The notes beneath the pieces are model-generated. The model ran no database searches. It was given only the letters and a program-made list of their open reading frames with translations, and was not told where the DNA came from. From Huiozyma naganishii CBS 8797 (lineage: Eukaryota > Ascomycota > Saccharomycetes > Saccharomycetales > Saccharomycetaceae), in NCBI RefSeq assembly GCF_000348985.1, contig NC_035925.1:310001-374000 (forward strand): a stretch of 64,000 nucleotides of DNA, written 5' to 3'. Numbering within the stretch: position 1 is the stretch's first letter; every line of letters starts with the position of its first letter. Made by a program: the position numbers and the translations under genes. This document shows positions 52,745-62,881 of this stretch, one piece after another.

Positions 52745-55357
52745 TTATACTTTTGAATATTCCAGTGATACAATACTGCTTCTTCTATCAGGGGTTGCTA
52801 CAAATTCAAAGGGCAATGAAGCTGAAGATGATAAGGAATGATTTAGTGAGCTACCATCGGCATCAACATCATTATCTTCATCACATGAAGAAGAAGAGGA
52901 ATATGAAGATGACGAAGAATAGTCTGATGAATCTGAGCCTTGTAATGCACTTATGAAATTGCCACGCCGTATTCCAGTTCGCGGAATTTCTGGTCTTGTT
53001 GGAACATCTTTATTGGACTGTGCGTTGTGCGCGGAGCGTTTGCCTGATCTCTCAGAGCGTTGGGTATAAGAAGGAGATACCTTGTTTGATAATCGTGGCG
53101 TGGAACTTTGGGGAATTGGAGTACCCATATGTGATGACGTGGAATTATAAAATTGCATTCCATGCGATGATGCGTTGGAAGATTGGTTGAGTCTGAAATT
53201 GGAAGATATCGAACGATTAGTTCGGTTCATGTGTGATGATGAATGGGAAGGCCGTTCGCTTCTGTTCAAGGCATAATTGTCAATATAGAAAGAGTCGAGC
53301 GATGCAAAGGAAGAGTTGATTGGCAAACTTACCATGTTACAAGTATCAGTTGGAGCAGAGTGATACTGATCGACGATTTCGTTGTCTGAATTTGGATACT
53401 TCACTGACTGCCGGAGAGGGGATTTTGCACCCGTTTCGTCTTCAAGAGTACTCCGGTTTCGGCGCTGGCGTTCCAAGTATGATAATGTTGTGGATGACAC
53501 AGGACAACAGTCAGTGGAATCCATAAGTATATGATTAGGTTGGGATTGTATACTGCTCATCACAGAACCCTCACTTAGTAAAATACTAAGATCCCTGTCC
53601 CCCTCCTCTGCTATTTTTTTAAAGGGGGTTATCCTTGGATTTTTCTTATTCAAAGAGCTAGTAGACGAGGTGATGTTATCGTAGAGTTGTAAAGGATTTT
53701 TGTTCAGTAATGATTCTTTGATTTTTTTACCAATACCGGATACCGCATTCTTAAGATCATGAACAGTCACTGAAATGGGTTCTTCTAGATCCTCTTGATT
53801 TTTTTCAAAAGATTCCTTCTCAAGTTTTTTATGCATAAGCATGGCTTTGTCCTTTTCGGGAACATGGTCGAAATCCCAGCAAATGAAGGGATGGTGCTTG
53901 ACATCTACAATACGAATTCTTTTCGATGGGTTTTTCTCCAGCAGATTAGACAGTAAATCCATAGCCATATCGTATTCCTGTTTACATGATATTTTCGAAA
54001 CACCGTTGCACTGCATTTCCTCGTAGGATGGATATACGACAGCATCGTTTGTAATCTTTTCGAATAGTTCCAATTCGAAGTTCGACCTGAAGGGTAGCAT
54101 ACCGAAAAACAGACAGTAAACTGTAACTCCCAGTGCCCAGATATCAATCATCAAGGAGATACACGAACCCTTGAACAGTTCACTTTTATTGAAATTGTAT
54201 TTTTTAAACACGTCCTCTCCTAAACAGATTTCCGGTGCAAAAAAGGCCGGTGTCCCTGCAGTTTTGGCAAGCTCGACTTCATCCAACGTGTCAGATCCCT
54301 CGCTATTATCTGATTCTGGTAAATAAGTACTGTTTGACGAAATGCTGCTACTTCTCCTCATTATGCTAGTTGAAACCAAAGAAACACCAAAATCAGAGAT
54401 TTTAACAGTACCATCCTCTGAGATCAAAAGATTGGCCGGTTTTATATCCCTGTGTATAATGCCTTGATAATGCAAATATTCTAGTCCGAGAACAACGCCT
54501 CGAATAATTTTACGGATATGTTGAAAGTCTAGTATAGGAGGGCCCTTTGCGTCCATCTCCATGCACTTTGAATCGTTGTACCATTTTATTTCACCTCTCA
54601 AACAGTATTCTAAGACCAGATAAATTTTTCTTGATTTTAAATCGTCCAAAACTTCAATGAGTCTTACTACGTGTTTATGATTCAGCTTCTTCATGATTGC
54701 AATCTCCTTCTTAATCTTGTCGTTTTCTATTATTTTCTTAAAGAAGTTAGGAAATTTCCTTTTCTCGTGCCTGTCCACTATCTTCACAGCCACAAACTCT
54801 TCTGTATTTATATCCTTCGCCAATTTAACTTTCCCGTGTTGCCCATGACCCAATTCCCTAATTATCTCATAGGTATTCAAGACTTTCCGTTTCGAGACAG
54901 GATCGTATGTCAAAGAGATCCTATTGGTTTCTTTAACTCTGGAACCATTCTTATCGGCATGACCAATAATCAGCTCTTGATGCAACGGGTGATTCAATTG
55001 GGTTTTCCTCTGTCTGTCCAATATCACATTCAACGAGTCTGCCGACGATGACTTCGTCTTGTCTAAGAGGTGCATATCATAGTGCGCTGTATTAACCGAC
55101 CCACCTTCAGCAGAAGCTCGTCGAGGCAAACATTCGTGTATCATGGCATGAACATTATGTTCAGAGTTTGGAGGATCCACATCAGTAGGCATGTTTCGAT
55201 ACTGTCGACTCTTCCGTTGGTATAATGCTGTTCTATCTCTATAGTGCTTTTCATCGGGCGGCCCATCTATGGGAAGGCTTAGAATACGCTGCAAAGCAAT
55301 GGGCACATCTATCTCTTCATGTCCGTTATCCTCGCTTTGATTGTCGTTACTGCCCAT
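52745..55357 (-). CDS. SAK1: Snf1-activating kinase Sak1 (Sak1/Tos3/Elm1 family)
   Basis: The 870-residue protein has an N-terminal extension, then a CaMKK-like kinase domain: YEIIRELGHGQHGKVKLA (165-180), catalytic lysine K192 in VAVKIV, HRDIKPANLL, ISDFGVSL, and a kinase end near IRIVDVKHHPFICW. A large insert after the activation segment, and a Ser-rich C-terminal half, are typical. Sak1 phosphorylates Snf1 on its activation loop in glucose limitation. Sak1 is 1142 residues and Tos3 560 in S. cerevisiae; the neighbours VFA1, LCP5 and COM2 favour SAK1 (YER129W), but the GTS1-like neighbour is otherwise TOS3-linked. It converges on GTS1. Confidence 0.9.
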   Translation of the reverse strand: MGSNDNQSEDNGHEEIDVPIALQRILSLPIDGPPDEKHYRDRTALYQRKSRQYRNMPTDVDPPNSEHNVHAMIHECLPRRASAEGGSVNTAHYDMHLLDKTKSSSADSLNVILDRQRKTQLNHPLHQELIIGHADKNGSRVKETNRISLTYDPVSKRKVLNTYEIIRELGHGQHGKVKLAKDINTEEFVAVKIVDRHEKRKFPNFFKKIIENDKIKKEIAIMKKLNHKHVVRLIEVLDDLKSRKIYLVLEYCLRGEIKWYNDSKCMEMDAKGPPILDFQHIRKIIRGVVLGLEYLHYQGIIHRDIKPANLLISEDGTVKISDFGVSLVSTSIMRRSSSISSNSTYLPESDNSEGSDTLDEVELAKTAGTPAFFAPEICLGEDVFKKYNFNKSELFKGSCISLMIDIWALGVTVYCLFFGMLPFRSNFELELFEKITNDAVVYPSYEEMQCNGVSKISCKQEYDMAMDLLSNLLEKNPSKRIRIVDVKHHPFICWDFDHVPEKDKAMLMHKKLEKESFEKNQEDLEEPISVTVHDLKNAVSGIGKKIKESLLNKNPLQLYDNITSSTSSLNKKNPRITPFKKIAEEGDRDLSILLSEGSVMSSIQSQPNHILMDSTDCCPVSSTTLSYLERQRRNRSTLEDETGAKSPLRQSVKYPNSDNEIVDQYHSAPTDTCNMVSLPINSSFASLDSFYIDNYALNRSERPSHSSSHMNRTNRSISSNFRLNQSSNASSHGMQFYNSTSSHMGTPIPQSSTPRLSNKVSPSYTQRSERSGKRSAHNAQSNKDVPTRPEIPRTGIRRGNFISALQGSDSSDYSSSSSYSSSSSCDEDNDVDADGSSLNHSLSSSASLPFEFVATPDRRSSIVSLEYSKV

Positions 55358-55787
55358 TATCTTGGTCCGATGTGAGTAATTCCTACTTCAGTGTTTTTAC
55401 GCTACGTGACGTTACCAATAACCTGCAAACCATCAACTTAAATAAGGAGACCTTCTTACAGGAAAGCGTCGGTAAAAAAAAGGTATAATATGCTTGGTAA
55501 AATTGTATGTAGCGTCAATCGCTTGACTAGACGTAGAAAACTGTACAGGAATGCTTCACAAACCTGCTCCGAAGGGTGTTGTGCATCGATAATTGGCAAA
55601 ATTGGATAATTTTACCTTTTTTGTTTCGCACTTTTTTGGCCGTGTTTTCGTCAAATTCAGACATATTTCGTAAGAAGTGATGATGACTCTGAGTACATTG
55701 GGTGTCACACACCCGCGGGGAGCGCGAAAGGTATCCAGATCAATTCAGTAAACTACCCGGTGGATCATTCCCCGTGAGACAGTAATG
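55358..55787 (-). promoter_or_regulatory. SAK1 upstream region
   Basis: These 430 bp lie between SAK1 and the VFA1 3' end, both on the minus strand. They contain no recognisable gene; an open frame at 55527-55712 is short with no motif. No clear regulatory site stands out. Confidence 0.35.
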
Positions 55788-56450
55788 TTATTTCAAAACA
55801 TTTTTCGGTACTTCTGGGAAACTAAATTGTGACTGCATTTGCTCTGGATCTGTGTTCGAGTAGTTTTCCTCTTCCCTTCTTTTCCTCTCTTGGGCACGCT
55901 GCTTTTCCCTTCTGTTTTCCAATCTTAGAGCGAACATTTTATCCGATAGTTTGAATGATTTGTTGGATTTTTGTAACGTTAACATTTTTTCTAGTGCTGC
56001 ATCGTATTGTCCTTGTAAATCATTAATTTGGGATTGAATGTCGGGTGATTTTGCAGGATTTGTTGGGTTGGATCCCTTGTCATCCCGGGTATTCGTCGGT
56101 AGTTCTGAGTTTAAGATCTCGGACTCCTTTGGTTTGGCTTTATCGTTCTCTTGCTTTTTCGTGAAAAGTCTATTAACCCATGTATCCCATGAGCTACTAT
56201 CCGTGCTATTGTTATTCTTCAGTTTAGTCAATGCTTCCCGATTATTCTTACAATTCTCCACTGCATCGTGATATTCTTGGCTATATGATGGCGTGACAAA
56301 TTGCGGATTGTTTTGGAGGTGCAATTCGCAAGTGTAGATCCAGTCCTGTCCAGATTGATTGAAAAGTACCGTTGTAGTCGGTTTTTGACAAATCATGCAC
56401 AGTTGCGAGTCCTTTGTTGCCACTCTTCTTTTTATATACTCGTTATTCAT
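55788..56450 (-). CDS. VFA1: Vfa1, Vps4-associated protein
   Basis: The 220-residue protein (203 in S. cerevisiae) has the N-terminal zinc-binding segment CMICQKPTTTVLF with WIYTCELHLQNNPQFVTPSYSQEYHDAV, SWDTWVNRLFTKK in the middle, and the C-terminal coiled, MIM-like region ending ENYSNTDPEQMQSQFSFPEVPK, all as in yeast Vfa1. Vfa1 binds the Vps4 ATPase through its C-terminus and stimulates it on endosomes. It is in the same direction as SAK1 and LCP5, the order of YER127W-YER129W. Confidence 0.92.
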   Translation of the reverse strand: MNNEYIKRRVATKDSQLCMICQKPTTTVLFNQSGQDWIYTCELHLQNNPQFVTPSYSQEYHDAVENCKNNREALTKLKNNNSTDSSSWDTWVNRLFTKKQENDKAKPKESEILNSELPTNTRDDKGSNPTNPAKSPDIQSQINDLQGQYDAALEKMLTLQKSNKSFKLSDKMFALRLENRREKQRAQERKRREEENYSNTDPEQMQSQFSFPEVPKNVLK

Positions 56451-56672
56451 TTGCTCCTCTTCCTCACGAGCTATTGATTAGTCCAATCCTCCCCTTTATC
56501 ATTTGACTCAGCAGAGCGTCATCAGCCTAAATCAATCTCATACATTAAGTCTGAATAAAAAAATTCATTCTGAAAATGAAGAACAATACAAAGTTCGGTC
56601 TTATGTAAAAGAATACAGTTTCTTATATGTTAATGAGCGCGTAAACTAGTATGTACAAAATGATACATCTTT

Positions 56673-57752
56673 TCAAAGTCTCCTCTTTGCTCTGTCCCAT
56701 GCATTTTTTGATTTCTTGTTACCACGTCTCGACGTACTATCCTCCAATTTTCTTTTGGAGTTGTTGAATATACCAAAGTCTTCACCTCCAAGAACGTTAA
56801 CCTTAGCCATCCGCTCTCTTTGCTTCATTTTACGTTTTTCGACCTTGCTCTTCCCCATGTTAGGGTTCACTCTCGTGAAATTCTCCTCCTCGTAGTTGGT
56901 AACAGCAAGTTCCTTCTCAGTAGCTCTTGAAGATTTGATACCGCCCCTCCCGTGATTGACAATATTAGTACCAATAGACGCCTCCCAATCTGGCTGGTCC
57001 GATTGGTCCTTCAAATACTCTTCCATTGCCTGCATTCGAGATTTACCACTACGGTCTTGATGTTCTTTGGCGCTGAATTTGTCTTCGAAATGTCTCGACG
57101 TCAACGATGGTGGTAGCATGGCACTTATCTTCGGTGGTCTATAAATGCCGTCTGCATTCTCCTCAGCATCAGCACCCTTGTTCTGCTCCTGGTCCGCAGA
57201 AGTGCTGACTACAGCACTCGGCTTCGCTTTACTTCTTACCACGTTCGGTCTGTATGATGCTTCCTCCTCGCTGTCGCTGCTGTCACTGGAACCTTCGCTG
57301 TCACTGCCACGCTGGGTACGGGCACTTAAAGATTTGTCCTTTGCTCTTCTTTCAGCCTCTAAATACTCCTTCTCGGTCCTCCTGTACGCCTTCACCAAAT
57401 TATCCAATTGGTAGCTCAGTTTCTTCTCTAATGGTTTAACACCACGCTCCAGCACCACACGGTCCCTGATGGCCATCTCACGCCCCAATTGCATACTTGG
57501 ATCCTTACATTCCACGTCCACTTTCCCCTGCAGCACTAATAGCAGCGAGTTGACATAGGACAGCATAGACCCGTTCTTCAAAGTCAGCAACGAAACCTTC
57601 TCCAGCTTGTCTCCATCACGAACACCCAGGGTCTTGGCAATTGGGTCCTTTGAATAATCGGTCGAATAAAACTCCTTCAACTGCGTGAGCGACCTCGAAG
57701 TCGCCTCCAAAGAGTCATTAATAGCCTCCAACGCACTGTCCAATTGGTTCAT
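56673..57752 (-). CDS. LCP5: Lcp5, small-subunit processome protein (Sas10/Utp3 family)
   Basis: The product is 359 residues from the ATG at 57752 (MNQLDSALEAINDSLEATSR, aligning with the yeast start); the frame upstream has no ATG. Family segments: SLLTLKNGSMLSYVNSLLLVL, DRVVLERGVKPLEKKLSYQLD, RPPKISAMLPP, and the basic end KRKLEDSTSRRGNKKSKNAWDRAKRRL, nearly identical to yeast. Lcp5 acts in 18S rRNA maturation in the nucleolus with U3-containing particles. It shares a divergent promoter with NSA2, another ribosome-assembly gene. Confidence 0.95.
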   Translation of the reverse strand: MNQLDSALEAINDSLEATSRSLTQLKEFYSTDYSKDPIAKTLGVRDGDKLEKVSLLTLKNGSMLSYVNSLLLVLQGKVDVECKDPSMQLGREMAIRDRVVLERGVKPLEKKLSYQLDNLVKAYRRTEKEYLEAERRAKDKSLSARTQRGSDSEGSSDSSDSEEEASYRPNVVRSKAKPSAVVSTSADQEQNKGADAEENADGIYRPPKISAMLPPSLTSRHFEDKFSAKEHQDRSGKSRMQAMEEYLKDQSDQPDWEASIGTNIVNHGRGGIKSSRATEKELAVTNYEEENFTRVNPNMGKSKVEKRKMKQRERMAKVNVLGGEDFGIFNNSKRKLEDSTSRRGNKKSKNAWDRAKRRL

Positions 57753-58041
57753 ATTCTCCCCTGCTAACGAAGTTTCGATATGCAAAGTCTAACGGCCATT
57801 CAGAAACACTCCTCCATCAATAACAACCAAACTTAAACAGCATTGCGACTGCTCATCGCTAAATTCAAATCATCTGAAATTTTCTTCAAAAGAAAAAAAA
57901 TTTTCAGTCACTGCAGACGGCTCATTGGGAAAAAAAATTATCAAGTTCATCATAAAAAGAGGTCTCAAGCGATGAGACAGTACTTTACCGTCGACTGTTC
58001 TGTACTTTGGTAGCAGAACACAGCAGGATACCACCAAAAGA
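57753..58041. promoter_or_regulatory. Bidirectional LCP5/NSA2 promoter with PAC and RRPE pairs
   Basis: This 289-bp region between two divergent ribosome-assembly genes has two PAC elements (GCTCATCGC at 57851-57859; GCGATGAG at 57969-57976) and two RRPE-like elements (TGAAATTTTC at 57875-57884; AAAATTTTCA at 57897-57906). PAC and RRPE bind Dot6/Tod6 and Stb3 and set TORC1-responsive expression of ribosome-biogenesis genes in S. cerevisiae. The symmetry suits co-expression of both genes. Confidence 0.75.
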
Positions 58042-58827
58042 ATGCCTCAAAACGAGTACATTGAGCAGCACATCAAGCAGCACGGTCGTCGGTTGGATCA
58101 TGACGAGAGGATCCGTAAGCGGGAGGCCAGAGAGGTGCACAAGAGGTCTTCGAAGGCGCAGAGTCTGACCGGTTGGAAGGGTAAGCAATTCGCCAAGAAG
58201 AGATATGCTGAGAAGGTGGCGATGAAGAAGAAAATTAGGGCCCATGAACAGAGCAAAGTTAAAGGTGCTTCGAAACCTATGGACGAAAATGGGGAGGCTC
58301 TGCCTACATATTTGTTGGACAGAGAGCAGACGAATACAGCAAAGGCGATTTCGTCCTCTATCAAGCAGAAACGGTTGGAAAAAGCTGACAAATTTTCCGT
58401 CCCATTGCCTAAAGTGAGAGGTATTAGTGAGGAGGAGATGTTCAGAGTTGTTAAAACGGGTAAGTCGAAAACAAAGTCTTGGAAGAGAATGATCACTAAG
58501 CACACTTTTGTAGGTGAGGGGTTCACCAGAAGGCCCGTCAAGATGGAGAGAGTTATCAGACCAAGTGCGCTGAGACAGAAGAAGGCTAATGTGACCCACC
58601 CAGAACTTGGGGTCACCGTATTTTTGCCTATTCTCAGTGTTAAGAAAAACCCTCAATCTCCAATGTACACTCAATTGGGTGTTTTGACAAAGGGTACTAT
58701 TATTGAAGTCAACGTTTCTGAACTGGGGATGGTTACTGCTGGTGGTAAGGTTGTTTGGGGTAAGTACGCACAAATCACCAATGAACCGGACAGAGACGGT
58801 TGTGTCAACGCCGTTCTATTGGTTTAA
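58042..58827 (+). CDS. NSA2: Nsa2, 60S ribosome assembly factor
   Basis: The 261-residue protein equals yeast Nsa2 in length and is very similar: [20 protein letters not shown] at the start, [37 protein letters not shown], and an S8e-like C-terminal barrel ending [15 protein letters not shown]. The N-terminal half is basic and coiled. Nsa2 joins pre-60S particles with Nog1 and is needed for 27S pre-rRNA processing. Confidence 0.98.
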   Translation: MPQNEYIEQHIKQHGRRLDHDERIRKREAREVHKRSSKAQSLTGWKGKQFAKKRYAEKVAMKKKIRAHEQSKVKGASKPMDENGEALPTYLLDREQTNTAKAISSSIKQKRLEKADKFSVPLPKVRGISEEEMFRVVKTGKSKTKSWKRMITKHTFVGEGFTRRPVKMERVIRPSALRQKKANVTHPELGVTVFLPILSVKKNPQSPMYTQLGVLTKGTIIEVNVSELGMVTAGGKVVWGKYAQITNEPDRDGCVNAVLLV

Positions 58828-59156
58828 ATGCATTCCTGGTATATTCCAACACACAAACACAATTATATGTACATTATTCACATTGCAGGGTATAAAATAT
58901 TACACCATAAAAAGACACAGCGTCCGAAATCACTTTTATTCAAAAGATGATTACTAAAATCTACCAAAGGGGAATAAACACAAGTGAAGGTTTCAAAAAA
59001 AAAGTTACAGGCATAATATATAATAGTAATGATACTAAGAAAGGAAAAAAAGAGAGAAAATATAATTGTAGTAGTAGTAGTAGTAGTAGTAAAAACAAAA
59101 AAAAGAATAAAACTCAATTTCTGAATTCTATAAAATAAAAGCTCTTGTTTCTCATT
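58828..59156. terminator. Convergent NSA2/RSP5 3' region with (TAG)7
   Basis: These 329 bp between converging genes are strongly AT-rich. A trinucleotide repeat of seven TAG units lies at 59069-59089. No gene is present; A/T-rich efficiency elements for both 3' ends are expected here. Confidence 0.5.
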
Positions 59157-61592
59157 TCATTCTTGACCAAACCCAATGGTTTCCTCAACCGCCAGACTCA
59201 TTTTCTGTTTCATAGCTTCAAAGTCGGTATATGGCGGTAGATCAACTCTGTTAAAACAGGTATGCGATTTTGGTAACTGTTTCTCCTCACCTGCCTTTTC
59301 AATGGTAAACCTTCTTGGACCGTCAGACCCTTGCAAATCCTTGAACCCGTTGACGGGGATTCTCGACGTACCTGTTGTGAACTGCAATAATCTCGCCCTT
59401 TGTTCGTTATCCCACTCACTGATGCACTTCCAAAACCATTGGACGACCTCGTCCGATTCTTGGTACCCACGGTAGTCGGTGTGCTTCTTCCAGTCCTCGA
59501 TATCTATTTCTGCAATACCACCGATCAGCAACTCCAGTTCACGTTCGTCAAAGACCGTTACTAGATCTTCGGGTATCAATTCGTTGAACCCGTCCATGAA
59601 TGCCTTGAACTGTTCTTGTACACGGTCCACAATTCTCCATTGCGTGTACAGGTCGACGTATTCCTTCTTATTCTCGTCCGTCACTTCGACGTCTCTTCCC
59701 TCTGGCTTCAAGTCTACTGTGACCACTTCGCCGAACCTTTCATCATCGGCACTGAACGTCAAGTCCAAGACACCGTCTATGCTGTTCTCAAGGGTCCAGT
59801 TCAAAGAGTTATACACGTCGGCATCTACACCCTCCATATCTTGGATGACGACCTTCTTCCTCAACATCATCTTGTATAGAGCTCCGACGAAGAACGCGTC
59901 CAGGAATCTTCTGTGGAAGACACCCAACCCTACAACTCTACCGATGAACTTGAAGTAGTTCAAATGTTCTGGGTTGATACCACTGTTTGGATTGATTTGA
60001 ATAGTGTAGTTGTCGTGAGCAGAATACTCGAACAAACAGTAAAATGGATTGAACATTTCGTGAGACAGCAAAAAGAAGAACTCTCTTGAAACACCACCGT
60101 AATCCAGACCTTCCTCTCCATCGAACTTTATCATGAGTCTCTTTTTCAAGTCCTCCGGGGTCTGCCTCATAATTTCCTGGTAGGCGTCCTCGAAGATGTT
60201 GTTCCGGCGCACTTTGATGTGGCACTGACCTGGTAGGATTCTCAAAGCCGGTTGAGATCTGAAATAGATCACTTTACGTCTAAAGTCACGCTTGTATTGT
60301 GGCACGTTTTGGTCGAGTGATGATGGTAATCTTGGATCATCCCAGGTCGTCGTCTTCGTATTGTGATCCACAAAATAGACACGTGCTGTGTTAGTCAGTC
60401 TCATCTCCCAGCCGGATGGCAATGGTCCCAATTGAGAAACAGGTTGTTGTTGGATCGTCGTATTCGTTGGACCATAAGTTCTAATGTACTGCTGTCTCCT
60501 TGGGTCCACCCACGTAGTGGTTCTTGTATTGTGGTCCACGAAGTATGCCCTGCCCTCTGGGGTGAATCTTTGCTCCCAACCGGAGGGTAGTTCCCCCAGT
60601 CCAGAAGTTGTCGCTCCCGTCGCTGCAAAGGCAGCTGCGACAGCACCGTTCACCGCCGGTGTAGCGGAGTTATTCCCGACTTGTACCGAGACTGCACTGT
60701 TGTCACCGTTGATATTCGAGCTACTTGATCCGCCGTCGGGTAACGTTCTGCCCCTATGTTGTCTTCTCTCGAGTTCTGTGTTTGCGTTTCTTTCTGAAGT
60801 GTCGTTAGCTTCAGTGGTGGGCCGCTTCCAAGTGGTTGTTCTTGAGTTGTGGTCCACGTAATACGTGCGGCCAAAGTTATCCGTTCTTCTTTCCCACCCT
60901 GGTGGCAACCTCCCGTACTGGTCCTCGAACGACGAATACTGTCTTGTAGAAGAGTTTGCAGCAGCAGCAGCAGCAGCCGTCGTGTTACTCCCGCTTTGCA
61001 AAGTAGTCTCCACCGCTTGAGCTTGCTGGGCCTGGGAGGCGGTCGTGGATCTGCGAGGCGTGTGGCTTGAGGCATTCGTCGCTGCGGATGTCATGGCTGG
61101 CGAGCCCCCGTTCGGGACGGTGTTCGACGAACTGCTAGTTCTGGAAACATTTCTCCCAGCACTGCTGGCGCCAGCCGATGCGACCTTCGACAAGACGACG
61201 ATCAACCGGCCGCTGACTGTAATGTTGTCATTAGACCTCTTCAAATCCCTTGTGATCGTTTCCTCTCTGCTTCTGTTACTGCTCACGGCGGTGTCTTCGT
61301 CCAGATGCCCCAATACGTCCCCGACCCTGATATTTACCACGCCGAGGAACCCCTGGTCCTTCTTCTTGAATTTTTTCTGGTCAAAGACTTGAATAGTGAG
61401 CACGGAATTTTCGTTAATATCGTTAAACTGAAAAGTTTCGTTCCAGTACGGGTTCAGCGTCTTCTTTGCAGCCCCTGTAGACTTTGTCTGGAACCCATCA
61501 ATGGTCAGCACAGCGAACGGGTCTGGAGATCTGAAAACATCCCTCTTGTACAGCGACTCAGCGGCGACTAATTTCACCGATATAGACGGCAT
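59157..61592 (-). CDS. RSP5: Rsp5, Nedd4-type HECT ubiquitin ligase
   Basis: The 811-residue protein (809 in S. cerevisiae) has an N-terminal C2 domain (about 1-135), three WW domains ([20 protein letters not shown], about 228; [20 protein letters not shown], about 335; [20 protein letters not shown], about 390), and a C-terminal HECT domain with catalytic Cys779 in [15 protein letters not shown]. The linkers before WW1 and between WW1 and WW2 contain Ala- and Ser-rich runs. Rsp5 ubiquitinates membrane cargo, Pol II, Spt23/Mga2 and others; Doa4, encoded nearby, opposes it. The order NSA2-RSP5-DSE1 equals YER126C-YER125W-YER124C. Confidence 0.98.
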   Translation of the reverse strand: MPSISVKLVAAESLYKRDVFRSPDPFAVLTIDGFQTKSTGAAKKTLNPYWNETFQFNDINENSVLTIQVFDQKKFKKKDQGFLGVVNIRVGDVLGHLDEDTAVSSNRSREETITRDLKRSNDNITVSGRLIVVLSKVASAGASSAGRNVSRTSSSSNTVPNGGSPAMTSAATNASSHTPRRSTTASQAQQAQAVETTLQSGSNTTAAAAAAANSSTRQYSSFEDQYGRLPPGWERRTDNFGRTYYVDHNSRTTTWKRPTTEANDTSERNANTELERRQHRGRTLPDGGSSSSNINGDNSAVSVQVGNNSATPAVNGAVAAAFAATGATTSGLGELPSGWEQRFTPEGRAYFVDHNTRTTTWVDPRRQQYIRTYGPTNTTIQQQPVSQLGPLPSGWEMRLTNTARVYFVDHNTKTTTWDDPRLPSSLDQNVPQYKRDFRRKVIYFRSQPALRILPGQCHIKVRRNNIFEDAYQEIMRQTPEDLKKRLMIKFDGEEGLDYGGVSREFFFLLSHEMFNPFYCLFEYSAHDNYTIQINPNSGINPEHLNYFKFIGRVVGLGVFHRRFLDAFFVGALYKMMLRKKVVIQDMEGVDADVYNSLNWTLENSIDGVLDLTFSADDERFGEVVTVDLKPEGRDVEVTDENKKEYVDLYTQWRIVDRVQEQFKAFMDGFNELIPEDLVTVFDERELELLIGGIAEIDIEDWKKHTDYRGYQESDEVVQWFWKCISEWDNEQRARLLQFTTGTSRIPVNGFKDLQGSDGPRRFTIEKAGEEKQLPKSHTCFNRVDLPPYTDFEAMKQKMSLAVEETIGFGQE

Positions 61593-62881
61593 AGTTGTAA
61601 TGATAAAAAGAGAGAGATAGAAAAGGGGAAGTCACAGTGCTTTATAGCCTACGATCTCTGATCTTCTATCAGAAAAAAATAGTCCTATACAACCTGCTCT
61701 TACCGCTCTTCCCAAACAGCAGCGTGCTCTACTTTCCCTGTACCAACAAGACTGAAGTTGCTTAAGAAGAAAGTAGGAGGCGAAGGAGTCTATTCGTAAC
61801 TATTTTTTATTTTTCTAACTTCTTCTTTTTTTTTGGACAAATTTGAGAAACAGCCAAGAAGAAACGTGATACTACAGTAAGAGGAACAAGACGAGAGATG
61901 AGAAGGCGTACGTTGGCATGGCAATCCGACATCGATACCTTCGAAAAAAGGGGGGGTTGCTAGCTCAGTAATTAGTTAATACAAGTCTTATTGTAGATTC
62001 TTTCCTCCTGACTGCCACAAAAGGTTCTATCTTTGTAATGCAGTTATCCCTGTTTGAGCAGGATGAGGGGGGACGGTGGGACATACTTTTGTGTCACAAA
62101 TTACTAATACTGTTCATACAGGAACTGTTGGCGCAGTGGGCGCAGTGTCCGTCCAGTCAAAGTCTTGTGTATCGTTATATACGGTGTATTGCGGCCCCCC
62201 AAGAGGAATGTTCGTGAGCCCGTCAGCCACTCCGACGAGTTGGTAACTTGCAAGGTAAAGAGAAGGGCGGTGTGTTTGCCATGTGAAACAAAGAACCAAC
62301 CAAGGTACCTCCATACCAATCACCGGTAACTTGTTACTCCCTCCCAGCCGCACAGCCACAGCTCAATACCCTCCCTCGTCAAGTTCATATCAGCCCTCCC
62401 AGGGCCATATGCTGTCGGGAGTAGGAGTCCTTGGAACAAAGCCCTAAGTAGACACCCGAACAAAGCACAACTGGTCAAGCCCTAATTATACTGGACTTTT
62501 TCTCGACCAAAAAAATAATGTAAACAAAAAAGCAGAATTTTGACCAGCGGCTGAACCCAGACCACAACAACAGTGTGAATGAGCTATTGGAGGTGGCCCA
62601 TCATCGTACGCAAGACTGTGGTCCTTCTTGACATGTAGTCACATTCTGTTGTAATGTTTTCAAGCTGGTTTGTTTGTTTTCCAATCGGCAGGGGTCTGCT
62701 GGTGGGGACAAAAAATGTGACATCTTCCATATATATAAACCAATGTTCATGTTGTTTTGGGATTACAAACTTCTTTTTGGGTTTCAGTAGCACTTCTGAA
62801 ACCTCTTCTTGTTGGGCTTTTACTTTCTGCAACGTTTCTTATATTCCTTTAGTTGCTGTAACACCAAGTCGCTCCGGTAAT
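61593..62881. promoter_or_regulatory. Divergent RSP5/DSE1 region with Ace2-type sites near DSE1
   Basis: This region is about 1.29 kb. In the 340 bp before DSE1 the Ace2/Swi5 core ACCAGC or GCTGGT occurs three times (62543-62548, 62664-62669, 62698-62703), and a TATATATAAA lies at about 62730-62739. DSE1 is an Ace2-dependent daughter-specific gene in S. cerevisiae. The RSP5 side has poly-T tracts. Open frames at 62104-62359 on the minus strand lack motifs. Confidence 0.6.
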
